Shown: in pieces, positions 1 to 5,545 of the stretch
Numbering within the stretch: the stretch's first letter is position 1
Layout: the number at the start of each line of letters is the position of its first letter
Source: Actinomycetota bacterium
GTDB lineage: Bacteria > Actinomycetota > Acidimicrobiia > Acidimicrobiales > CADCSY01
Direction of reading: 5' to 3'
Assembly (NCBI GenBank): GCA_016178435.1
Contig: JACOTK010000072.1
Location: 1 to 6,132, forward strand
DNA: 6,132 nucleotides
Made by a program: the position numbers and the translations under genes
Notes under the pieces: model-generated
Database searches by the model: none
What the model was told of the DNA's origin: nothing
The model's input: the letters and a program-made list of their open reading frames with translations, nothing else

Positions 1-410
1 GACAGCTCCAGGAGGGTCTCTTCGGCATCGGGCACCTGAGCGGCGGCATCGGTGATGGCGCTTGCCTGTTGGCCCGAGAGCTCACCGTCACGCAAGGCCT
101 CCTCGGTGGCGCCCAGACCATCGAGGTTGCGGGCGGTGTTGGTCTCACGAATGGCATCGCCGAGCGAAGTGCCTGTCTGTCCGGCCAACCAATCGGCGGT
201 CGAACGTGCATCGCTGCCTGCGTGTGCCCAGGCCCGGGTGCGATCCACCTGGGCCAGGGCCAGGGTCTTTCCCGCACCGGCAAGTCGTTCGAGACGGGCA
301 AAGGCCTCCACGTACTGCTTGGCCAGCTCGCCGTCACAGGTCCCCGGCTCGAAGGCGCCCACGAGCGCATGCAACCGCTCGCCCAGCTCCCGCACCGCCG
401 TGATTCCCAT
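1..410 (-). CDS. DUF222 (13E12-type) protein, N-terminal part, truncated by window edge
   Basis: The minus strand is open from an ATG at 410 to the left edge, giving 136 codons with no stop. It begins MGITAVRELGERLHALVGAF and contains DARSTADWLAGQTGTSLGDA (about residues 68-87) and EEALRDGELSGQQASAITDA (about 104-123). The pattern of 'TADWLA..TG.S.G.A', a helix ending in an L-rich turn, then 'AL..G.LS..QA..I..AA' is typical of the actinobacterial DUF222 domain. In this family DUF222 is usually followed by a C-terminal HNH nuclease domain. That part would lie beyond the window, so nuclease activity is inferred from the family and is not seen here. The cellular role of these often multicopy proteins is not well established. 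The start is supported by GGGAG at 424-420, nine bases upstream. An ATG at 418 is out of frame. I am fairly sure of the family and unsure of the function. Confidence 0.8.
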   Translation of the reverse strand, partial: MGITAVRELGERLHALVGAFEPGTCDGELAKQYVEAFARLERLAGAGKTLALAQVDRTRAWAHAGSDARSTADWLAGQTGTSLGDAIRETNTARNLDGLGATEEALRDGELSGQQASAITDAAAQVPDAEETLLEL

Positions 411-432
411 GACCCCATTCTCCCAGGAGGGT

Positions 433-453
433 ATGACAATGAAATGACATGAA
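433..453. repeat. Imperfect short tandem repeat upstream of the DUF222 gene
   Basis: ATGACAATGAA (433-443) is followed directly by ATGACATGAA (444-453), one base shorter. It lies 23-43 bases upstream of the DUF222 start codon, where a promoter or regulator site would be expected. Just downstream on the minus strand, TACCCT (433-428) fits a TANNNT -10 pattern, but no convincing -35 was found. Two short units could be chance. The rest of 411-569 shows only the inverted repeat at 494-514. Confidence 0.3.
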
Positions 454-493
454 GGGGCGGACCAGAGATCGGGCCTCTCGAGATTTCACGAAG

Positions 494-514
494 CGGGCAA
501 AGCACTTGCGCCCG
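494..514 (-). other. Weak inverted repeat downstream of the small membrane-protein gene
   Basis: CGGGC (494-498) and GCCCG (510-514) form a five-base-pair GC-rich stem around an 11-base loop, 56 to 76 bases past the stop codon at 570. No T-run follows on the minus strand, so it is not a canonical intrinsic terminator, although some actinobacterial terminators lack one. The loop and inner stem form the 15-mer GCAAAGCACTTGCGC (497-511), which recurs with one mismatch at 1263-1277, downstream of the lipoprotein gene. Confidence 0.3.
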
Positions 515-569
515 GTGGCATGTCCTGATTCGCCGCCGCGCGAGGGGCAGGGGCAGACCCGTTGGTTGG

Positions 570-1019
570 TCAGTCCATGGCGGGTCGAGGATCAGGGTAG
601 TGAGACCTACGAGCATGGGTGTCAGTTGGTTCGGGACGAAACGACCAGACGGCAAGAGCGACGAAGAGACCGAGAGCGATCACGAGGTCTGTGAGAGCGA
701 GCACTCGGCGCTGTGGCCACACCTCGTCGCATGGTTTACGTGAAAGTGTCTGAAGCTCGAGTGCATCGCCGGCCTGTTCAGTGATTGAGGCCGCATGGTG
801 CCCAGCAAACGGAGCCGAACAGCGGTAGTGAGCTGCGGTAGGAAGATCGCCCGGCCCAATCCCTGCCGGAAGTTGCTGAGGCAGGACCAACGGAACCCAA
901 TCGTCGAAAGGACTGACCATCCACCGGGCGGTCACGACGGTGAACAGCAGCAGCAGCACTGCTGCGACGACGCGTACCCGGGAGAACCCACGCCATTCCA
1001 TCGACGGCAACTTGCGCAT
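570..1019 (-). CDS. Small two-helix membrane protein of unknown function
   Basis: This 149-residue protein has a short basic N-terminus and a first hydrophobic segment at about 15-35 (core VVAAVLLLLFTVVT). A loop of about 70 residues follows, then a second hydrophobic segment at about 106-127 (LALTDLVIALGLFVALAVWS) and a charged C-terminal tail of about 20 residues. By the positive-inside rule both ends face the cytoplasm and the loop is outside. The loop holds the protein's only two cysteines, Cys67 (YRCSAPF) and Cys97 (KPCDEVW), which could form a disulfide. I do not recognise a named family and infer no function beyond a membrane-anchored protein. There is no Shine-Dalgarno sequence before the ATG at 1019 or before the alternative Met7 (1001). 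A TAGTAT box six bases upstream suggests leaderless translation. The DUF222 gene lies 159 bp downstream and the lipoprotein gene 281 bp upstream, so an operon is not evident. Confidence 0.72.
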   Translation of the reverse strand: MRKLPSMEWRGFSRVRVVAAVLLLLFTVVTARWMVSPFDDWVPLVLPQQLPAGIGPGDLPTAAHYRCSAPFAGHHAASITEQAGDALELQTLSRKPCDEVWPQRRVLALTDLVIALGLFVALAVWSFRPEPTDTHARRSHYPDPRPAMD

Positions 1020-1025
1020 CGGGCG

Positions 1026-1031
1026 ATACTA
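1026..1031 (-). promoter_or_regulatory. Predicted -10 box for a leaderless transcript of the small membrane-protein gene
   Basis: TAGTAT on the minus strand (1031-1026) fits the actinobacterial TANNNT -10 pattern. Exactly six bases separate it from the A of the ATG at 1019, so transcription would begin at or next to the start codon. This agrees with the absence of a ribosome-binding site. A -35 element is not clear; TGACTG at 1056-1051 would need a long 19-base spacer. Confidence 0.4.
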
Positions 1032-1204
1032 GACCGACCGACCCGGTGAGCAGTCAGCCGGCAGCTGGAGGCGGGACTCCTCGACCGGTCGCCGACTTCG
1101 GCCCCAACGAGTTGGAACGTGACCTTCCGGCCCTCCGTCGACCGAACCTGCAGCAATCCCGAGTGACCGTGGCATTATGCTGTGGATGATCTTTGAGCCT
1201 CGCC

Positions 1205-1239
1205 GATGCGATGCGATGCGTTGCGTTGCGTTGCGTTGC
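1205..1239. repeat. Pentanucleotide tandem array, (GATGC)3(GTTGC)4
   Basis: Seven perfect five-base units run head to tail: three GATGC (1205-1219), then four GTTGC (1220-1239), followed by a partial GAATG. The two blocks differ by one base per unit. The array lies in the 281-bp non-coding stretch 1020-1300, about 62 bases past the lipoprotein stop codon and about 186 bases upstream of the small membrane-protein start. No convincing gene covers it. A palindrome GCATTATGC lies nearby at 1172-1180; its minus-strand CATAAT resembles a -10 box but has no -35 partner. Such arrays usually arise by replication slippage. Confidence 0.9.
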
Positions 1240-1268
1240 GAATGACACGTCCGTAGTTCTCGGCAAAG

Positions 1269-1284
1269 CACGTGCGCAAACGTG
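1269..1284 (-). other. Weak hairpin just past the lipoprotein gene, possible terminator
   Basis: CACGT (1269-1273) and ACGTG (1280-1284) are complementary and separated by six bases, 17 to 32 bases past the lipoprotein stop codon. An overlapping perfect palindrome, GCACGTGC, lies at 1268-1275. On the minus strand only a short TTT (1267-1265) follows. Position and shape fit a weak terminator, but the stem is short, so the call is tentative. Confidence 0.25.
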
Positions 1285-1300
1285 ACGGTTGAGCTCGCTC

Positions 1301-3391
1301 CTACGAGGCCGGGAAGGCGATCCAGGCCTGGGTGGTCAAGGTGGCGGGATCAACCGCAAGCACGCCAACCTCCGAGACGGTGTAGAGGTGATCGCCGATC
1401 ATGAGGGAACGGTGGATGGCGCCCTCCCAGGGGCTCGTGACGGGCTGGGTGATCCGGCCCTTCTCCGTGATGCCTGCCGTGCGGTCGACCGTGGCGGCCA
1501 GCGCGCCGACGAAAGGGTTCGGGGAGGCATAGGACTGCACCGGAATCACGGTGAGGCCGGTCTTGGGCCAGTAGAGGAAGGCATGGTGGTCGTATTCGGC
1601 CTCCGACGACGACTGGGGCATCGTGAAGTGATGGAGGCGGATCGGATTGGCCGGGTCGGAGACATCGAAGAGGGCGAGTTGGGCGCCCTGCGTGCCACCC
1701 TGTTCGGTGGCATCCTGGCCCAGTCCCAGCAGGAGGTTCTCTCCGACCGGGTGCAGATAGGCCGAGTATCCGGCAACCTTCAGCTCGCCTCGAACGGCAG
1801 GGGCGCTCGGGTCGGACAGGTCGAGCACATAGAGCGGGTCGGTCTGGCGGAAGGTCACCACATAGCCGCGGTCGCCGATGAAGCGCACGGCGTAGATCCG
1901 CTCGGTCCTGCCCAGTCCGGCGACCTGGCCAACCTGACTGAGTCGTCCCTCGTCGAAGGCCAACACGCTGACCATGCTCTCGGAGACGGCGGCGGTTGGA
2001 TCAGCCTTTGATCGATCGGTCGTCGATTGGACGGCGTCATCCGGCCCGACGGGCTCGGCCGGCGGCGTGGCCCCGAAGATGGGCTCGGTGGTCGTGGCGA
2101 CCCGCAGATGGCCCTCGTGCTCGGACATCGAGAACTGGTTGAGCAGGGTGCCCTCGACCTGGCCGGAGGCGAGGTAGCGGGCGGGGTCTGCTCCGGTGAT
2201 CGCAAAGGCGTGGATCTCGGTCGTCGGTGCCGATGGCGATACCGGCGCCGACGATCCTGGCGTCGGCTCCTCGTAACGGGTCGTGGCCACGAAGAGGTGC
2301 TCGGTGGAGGCGTAGACGTTCCGGCCGCCCGCAAGCACGCTCACGGCATCGCCCAGGGCGAGAGGCTTGCTCAGGTCGATGGTGAGCACCGAGAGAGCGC
2401 CGAAGCCCGAGAAGTCGGGGGGTCGACTGACGTGGTCGCACGCCACGAGGCGACCCTTGGCGTCGGCACCGCCGCCGGGGCGACGGTCATCAAGGGTGTA
2501 GGAAGGCAGCCACTGATCAAGGGTCGATTCCCTGATAACCGCTCGGTTCGCCTCGGTGGCGACGTCCTCGCCCCTCGATCCCTGTGCGTTGACAAAACCC
2601 ATACCCGATGGGTCGGATTGCACCACGATGCGCGCCGTGTGGCCGATCGATCGTGCCGAGACCTGCATGCCGTCGATGGTCAGGGTGGCGACGATCTCCG
2701 GCTTGGCCGGGTCGGCGATATCGATCTCGGTCAGGACGGCGGTGTTCGTCCCGGCCAACGGGGGCATGATCGACTTGACGGCCTCGTCGGGGCTCGCCCC
2801 GGGCTCGCCGCTCGTCCCCTCCACGGGACTCATGCCGTTCGACAGCACCAGGACTCGATCGCCGTCCAGCAGCAGCTGGTGGTTCCACAGGTCCGTGGGA
2901 AGGGCCACCGTGCCCAACAGGCTTGGCTGCTCGCCGGTGGTGTCGAGCACCTGCAGGCGATTGAGGCCGATGGTGACGAGTCGTCGCCCGTCGGTCTTGA
3001 CCAAGTCGGCCTCGTCGACGCCGACCTCCTGCACGTTGGTGCCCGAATAGTCACCACCGGTCTGGAGGGCCTGGGGGGCGACGGTGTCGACCGCCTTGGA
3101 GGTCGACTCGGCAACCCCGCCCATGGCCGGGCCGGAAAGCCGATTGCCTCCCACCATGGGCATGATCAGGCCATAGCCCCCCAGGCCGGGCAGTCCGTAG
3201 GGTCCAACCCGTTTTGCCCCCTCGGTGTGGAACCAGTCGAGCAGGTCGCCGCATGCGTCGAACGGCTGCAACGAGGCGATCAGGCGTGTCCCCGGACTGA
3301 GTTGGGTTCCCGTGCCACCATTGCCCTCGCTGCATGCCCCGAGCACCAGCGTTGCCGTCACCGCCAGAACCGTCATCGTCCGTCGCATCAT
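1301..3391 (-). CDS. Secreted lipoprotein with beta-propeller domain (COG4880 / PF09826 type)
   Basis: This 696-residue protein starts with a lipoprotein signal peptide: MMRRTM, a hydrophobic stretch, then the lipobox LGAC with Cys20 as the lipidation site. The mature protein should be anchored on the outer face of the cell membrane. Residues 114-135 (DYSGTNVQ then VDEADLVKTDG) are the hallmark opening of the secreted beta-propeller family COG4880. Repeated blade-like strands follow: LTEIDIADPAKPEIVATL (220-237), LSVLTIDLSKPLALGD (333-348), YVLDLSDPSAPAVRGELKV (521-539), LALFDVSDPANPIRL (572-586) and the C-terminal LYTVSEVGVLAVDP (669-682). DHHAFLYWP (601-609) is also typical. Apart from the lipobox there are only two cysteines, Cys47 and Cys319, which may form a disulfide. 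Ser/Pro-rich inserts lie at about 373-391 and 436-468. No catalytic motif is visible, and the family's ligand or partner is unknown to me. It begins 100 bp past the leuD stop, so read-through from leuCD is possible but no link in function is seen. Confidence 0.87.
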   Translation of the reverse strand: MMRRTMTVLAVTATLVLGACSEGNGGTGTQLSPGTRLIASLQPFDACGDLLDWFHTEGAKRVGPYGLPGLGGYGLIMPMVGGNRLSGPAMGGVAESTSKAVDTVAPQALQTGGDYSGTNVQEVGVDEADLVKTDGRRLVTIGLNRLQVLDTTGEQPSLLGTVALPTDLWNHQLLLDGDRVLVLSNGMSPVEGTSGEPGASPDEAVKSIMPPLAGTNTAVLTEIDIADPAKPEIVATLTIDGMQVSARSIGHTARIVVQSDPSGMGFVNAQGSRGEDVATEANRAVIRESTLDQWLPSYTLDDRRPGGGADAKGRLVACDHVSRPPDFSGFGALSVLTIDLSKPLALGDAVSVLAGGRNVYASTEHLFVATTRYEEPTPGSSAPVSPSAPTTEIHAFAITGADPARYLASGQVEGTLLNQFSMSEHEGHLRVATTTEPIFGATPPAEPVGPDDAVQSTTDRSKADPTAAVSESMVSVLAFDEGRLSQVGQVAGLGRTERIYAVRFIGDRGYVVTFRQTDPLYVLDLSDPSAPAVRGELKVAGYSAYLHPVGENLLLGLGQDATEQGGTQGAQLALFDVSDPANPIRLHHFTMPQSSSEAEYDHHAFLYWPKTGLTVIPVQSYASPNPFVGALAATVDRTAGITEKGRITQPVTSPWEGAIHRSLMIGDHLYTVSEVGVLAVDPATLTTQAWIAFPAS

Positions 3392-3394
3392 GGG

Positions 3395-3402
3395 CCCCTT
3401 TT
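3395..3402 (-). promoter_or_regulatory. Ribosome-binding site of the propeller lipoprotein
   Basis: AAAAGGGG (3402-3395) lies three bases before the first ATG (3391) and six before the second (3388). Spacing favours the second ATG, which would shorten the protein by one residue without affecting the signal peptide. The presence of this site contrasts with the two genes here that look leaderless. Confidence 0.5.
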
Positions 3403-3491
3403 CGAACGTGGATCACTGCTGCAGGATTCGACGTTACGACGCCGGTGTCTGGTTCCGCGGGTCGGTGTTTCTCTTGTCTCGATGTCGACGC

Positions 3492-4088
3492 TCAGGCGCT
3501 TGTCGGCATCCAGGCGGGGCGGGTGGTCTCGTAGGTGTCGATGGCTGTCTGGTTGCGCAGGGTGAGGCCGATGTCGTCGAGGCCCTCGAGGATGCGGTGT
3601 TGCGTGAAGTCGTCGAGCGGGAACGACGCCTCGATGCCTGCGGCCGGCGCGGCGATGAGGCGACGCTCGATGTCGATGGTGATCTCCAGGCCGGGATCGG
3701 CCTCGACGGCTCGCAGCAAGGACTCCGCGACATCCGCCGGCACGGTCACGGGAACGAGCCCTGCCTTGGTGGCGTTGTTGCGGAAGATGTCGGCAAACCG
3801 TGGCGAGATGACGGCCTTGAAGCCGTAATCGGTGAGCGCCCACACGGCGTGCTCACGGGACGATCCGGTGCCGAAGTTAGGTCCGGCGATCAGGATCGAG
3901 GCCCCCGTGTAGGCAGCCTGGTTCAGCACGAAGTCACGGTCGGACTCACGCCAGCTCGAGAAGAGGCCGGCGCCGAAGCCGGTGCGCTCGACGCGCTTGA
4001 GCCATTCGGCGGGGATGATCTGGTCGGTGTCGACGTCACTGCGGTCGAGGGGGACAGCAGTGCCGGTGATGACGCGAACGGGTTCCAT
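3492..4088 (-). CDS. leuD: 3-isopropylmalate dehydratase small subunit
   Basis: LeuD is the small (swivel-domain) subunit of isopropylmalate isomerase. With LeuC it converts 2-isopropylmalate to 3-isopropylmalate in the cytoplasm, the second committed step of leucine synthesis. The 198-residue product matches the usual length of about 200. It carries DVDTDQIIP (18-26), the signature GPNFGTGSSREHA (69-81) that contributes to substrate binding, FRNNATKAGL (102-111) and the C-terminal DDFTQHRILEGLDDIGLTLRN region (159-179). The reading frame stays open upstream to 4229, but that part overlaps leuC and reads as arginine-rich non-coding sequence. The start MEPVRVITG at 4088 fits the family and lies only five bases past the leuC stop. 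GGAGG at 4103-4099, inside the last leuC codons, lies ten bases before it, so translation is probably coupled. No terminator is evident in the 100-bp gap downstream. Confidence 0.97.
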   Translation of the reverse strand: MEPVRVITGTAVPLDRSDVDTDQIIPAEWLKRVERTGFGAGLFSSWRESDRDFVLNQAAYTGASILIAGPNFGTGSSREHAVWALTDYGFKAVISPRFADIFRNNATKAGLVPVTVPADVAESLLRAVEADPGLEITIDIERRLIAAPAAGIEASFPLDDFTQHRILEGLDDIGLTLRNQTAIDTYETTRPAWMPTSA

Positions 4089-4093
4089 GATGA

Positions 4094-5503
4094 TCAGGCC
4101 TCCAGGTCTGCAGGGGTGGCGAAATGGCCGGCGATTGCGGTGGCGGCGGCGACGGCGGGCGACACGAGGTGGGTGCGTCCCCCTCGGCCCTGTCGGCCCT
4201 CGAAGTTTCGATTGCTGGTCGACGCGCATCGCTCACCGGGACTGAGCTTGTCGGGGTTCATGGCGAGACACATCGAACAGCCGGGCTCGCGCCAGTCGAA
4301 GCCGGCGGCTCGGAAGATCTTGTCGAGCCCCTCCTCCTCGGCCTGGGCCTTCACGAGAAACGAGCCGGGCACCACCAGGGTGCGCACGCCCTCGCGAACC
4401 TTGCGACCCTCGGCCACGGCTGCGGCAGCCCGGAGGTCCTCGATGCGGCTGTTGGTGCACGACCCGATGAACACGGTGTCGACCGGGACCTCACGCAACG
4501 GGGTGCCGGCGGTGAGGCCCATGTAGGCAAGCGCCCGCTCCGCCGATTCCCTGGCGTCGGGGTCATCCATGGCCGCGGGATCGGGCACGGAGGCGTCGAT
4601 TGGCGCGACCTGTGCAGGGTTGGTTCCCCATGACACATAGGGCGTGAGCGTCGTCGCGTCGATGACGACCTCCTTGTCGAACACGGCGCCCTCGTCGGTG
4701 ACGAGCGAACGCCAGTCCTCGACCGCCTGGTCCCACGCGGCGCCGGTCGGCGCATGCGGGCGTCCCTGCAGGTAGGCAACGGTCGTCTCGTCGGGGGCGA
4801 TCATGCCCGCACGGGCGCCCGCCTCGATGGACATGTTGCACACCGTCATGCGACCCTCCATCGAGAGTCCTCGAATGGCCGAGCCCCGGAACTCGATGAT
4901 CGAGCCGATGCCCCCGCCCGTGCCGATGCGACCGATGATCGCCAGCACCAGGTCCTTGGCGGTGACGCCGGGAGGAAGCTCGCCCTCGACCGTGACGGCC
5001 ATGGTGCCGGGTCGGGTCTGGGGGAGCGTCTGGGTGGCGAGGACGTGCTCGACCTCGCTCGTGCCGATGCCGAAGGCCAGGGCCCCGAAGGCACCGTGGG
5101 TCGAGGTGTGGCTGTCGCCGCAGACGATGGTCATGCCGGGCTGGGTGAAGCCCTGCTCGGGGCCGATGACGTGCACGATGCCCTGGCCGGGATCGCCCAT
5201 GGGAAAGAGGCGCACCCCGAACTCGGCGCAGTTCGCGGCGAGCACCTCCATCTGGCGGGCCGAGATGGGGTCCTCGAGTGGCTTGTCGAGTCCTGCGGTG
5301 GGGACGTTGTGGTCCATGGTGGCCACGGTCAGGTCGGGCCGGCGGGGCCCACGGTTGGCGAGGCGGAGGCCGTCGAACGCCTGGGGCGAGGTCACCTCGT
5401 GGATGAGGTGCAGGTCGATGTAGAGCAGGTCGGGCTCGCCCGCCGCTGCGTGGACCACATGGCGGTCCCAAACCTTTTCGCTCATCGTGCGAGGCTGCGT
5501 CAT
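4094..5503 (-). CDS. leuC: 3-isopropylmalate dehydratase large subunit
   Basis: LeuC is the large, iron-sulfur subunit of isopropylmalate isomerase and belongs to the aconitase superfamily. The 469-residue protein has normal length. It opens with PRTMSEKVWDRHVV and continues with DLLYIDLHLIHEVTSPQAFD and DHNVP. The aconitase-type GDSHTSTHGAFGALAFGIGT lies at 129-148. The three expected [4Fe-4S] ligands are present: Cys349 in FIGSCTNSR, then Cys409 and Cys412 in PGCSMC, so the enzyme looks intact. Three ATG codons compete. The pair at 5506 and 5503 sits four and seven bases after GGAG (5514-5511), and 5503 has the better spacing. The ATG at 5485 would remove the PRT residues that fit family N-termini. 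The frame's extension to 5767 runs antisense through the regulator and is not coding. leuC is divergent from the IclR gene across 42 bp and is probably controlled by it. Confidence 0.97.
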   Translation of the reverse strand: MTQPRTMSEKVWDRHVVHAAAGEPDLLYIDLHLIHEVTSPQAFDGLRLANRGPRRPDLTVATMDHNVPTAGLDKPLEDPISARQMEVLAANCAEFGVRLFPMGDPGQGIVHVIGPEQGFTQPGMTIVCGDSHTSTHGAFGALAFGIGTSEVEHVLATQTLPQTRPGTMAVTVEGELPPGVTAKDLVLAIIGRIGTGGGIGSIIEFRGSAIRGLSMEGRMTVCNMSIEAGARAGMIAPDETTVAYLQGRPHAPTGAAWDQAVEDWRSLVTDEGAVFDKEVVIDATTLTPYVSWGTNPAQVAPIDASVPDPAAMDDPDARESAERALAYMGLTAGTPLREVPVDTVFIGSCTNSRIEDLRAAAAVAEGRKVREGVRTLVVPGSFLVKAQAEEEGLDKIFRAAGFDWREPGCSMCLAMNPDKLSPGERCASTSNRNFEGRQGRGGRTHLVSPAVAAATAIAGHFATPADLEA

Positions 5504-5510
5504 CATCGTG

Positions 5511-5514
5511 CTCC
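5511..5514 (-). promoter_or_regulatory. leuC ribosome-binding site
   Basis: GGAG (5514-5511 on the minus strand) lies seven bases before the ATG at 5503 and four before the ATG at 5506. It favours 5503 as the leuC start. It directly adjoins the inverted repeat at 5516-5530. Confidence 0.55.
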
Positions 5515-5515
5515 G

Positions 5516-5530
5516 TCTCATAAAGTGAGA
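5516..5530. promoter_or_regulatory. Candidate operator for the IclR regulator, TCTCA-N5-TGAGA
   Basis: TCTCATAAAGTGAGA is a perfect five-base inverted repeat around a five-base centre, and the clearest symmetry in the 42-bp region between leuC and the regulator. IclR proteins bind as dimers to short palindromes, often in the divergent promoter beside their own gene. Here the site overlaps the end of the predicted leuC -10 box and the likely leuC transcription start (about 5523). It also lies directly upstream of the regulator's -10 box. That position suits repression of leuC and autorepression. Assigning it to this protein is inference. Confidence 0.55.
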
Positions 5531-5535
5531 TGCTA
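5530..5535 (-). promoter_or_regulatory. Predicted -10 box of leuCD
   Basis: TAGCAT on the minus strand (5535-5530) fits TANNNT and would start transcription near 5523. That leaves a leader of about 20 bases that includes the GGAG site. No good -35 is visible at 17-18 bases; TTGTGT (5555-5550) is three bases too close. A weak or missing -35 could indicate a need for an activator. The box shares 5534-5535 with the -10 box of the opposing regulator gene. Confidence 0.35.
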
Positions 5536-5539
5536 GTCT
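5534..5539 (+). promoter_or_regulatory. Predicted -10 box for a leaderless transcript of the IclR gene
   Basis: TAGTCT fits TANNNT and is followed by exactly six bases before the ATG at 5546, placing the transcription start at or next to the start codon. There is no Shine-Dalgarno sequence upstream of that ATG, which supports leaderless translation. The -35 region would fall over the leuC ribosome-binding site and is not a good match to consensus. Confidence 0.4.
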
Positions 5540-5545
5540 TGCTCT

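Noticed and set aside
932..1156. Minus-strand frame beginning with TTG and 74 codons long
   Set aside because: The first 25 or so codons have coding-like third positions, but the frame runs into the membrane-protein gene in another frame, becomes Cys/Arg/Ser-rich, and has no ribosome-binding site or recognisable domain.
1205..1239. Possible CRISPR array
   Set aside because: The units are only five bases long with no spacers, and no cas genes are nearby; it is a simple tandem repeat.
1020..1300. Possible tRNA or other structured RNA gene in the gap
   Set aside because: No cloverleaf pattern or TψC-like GGTTCGAATCC motif was found; only the pentamer array, a GCATTATGC palindrome and a weak hairpin are visible.
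2027..3565. Long plus-strand open frame (512 codons) opposite the lipoprotein gene
   Set aside because: It is antisense to a gene with clear family motifs. Its translation is rich in Gly, Arg, Val and Asp without domain features, as expected for the opposite strand of GC-rich coding DNA.
4089..4229. Upstream extension of the leuD frame by 47 codons
   Set aside because: It overlaps the end of leuC out of frame and gives an Arg/Pro-rich sequence foreign to LeuD; MEPVRVITG at 4088 is the normal start.
3225..4526. Long plus-strand open frame (433 codons) across leuD and leuC
   Set aside because: It runs antisense through two enzymes whose motifs are unmistakable and has no family features of its own.
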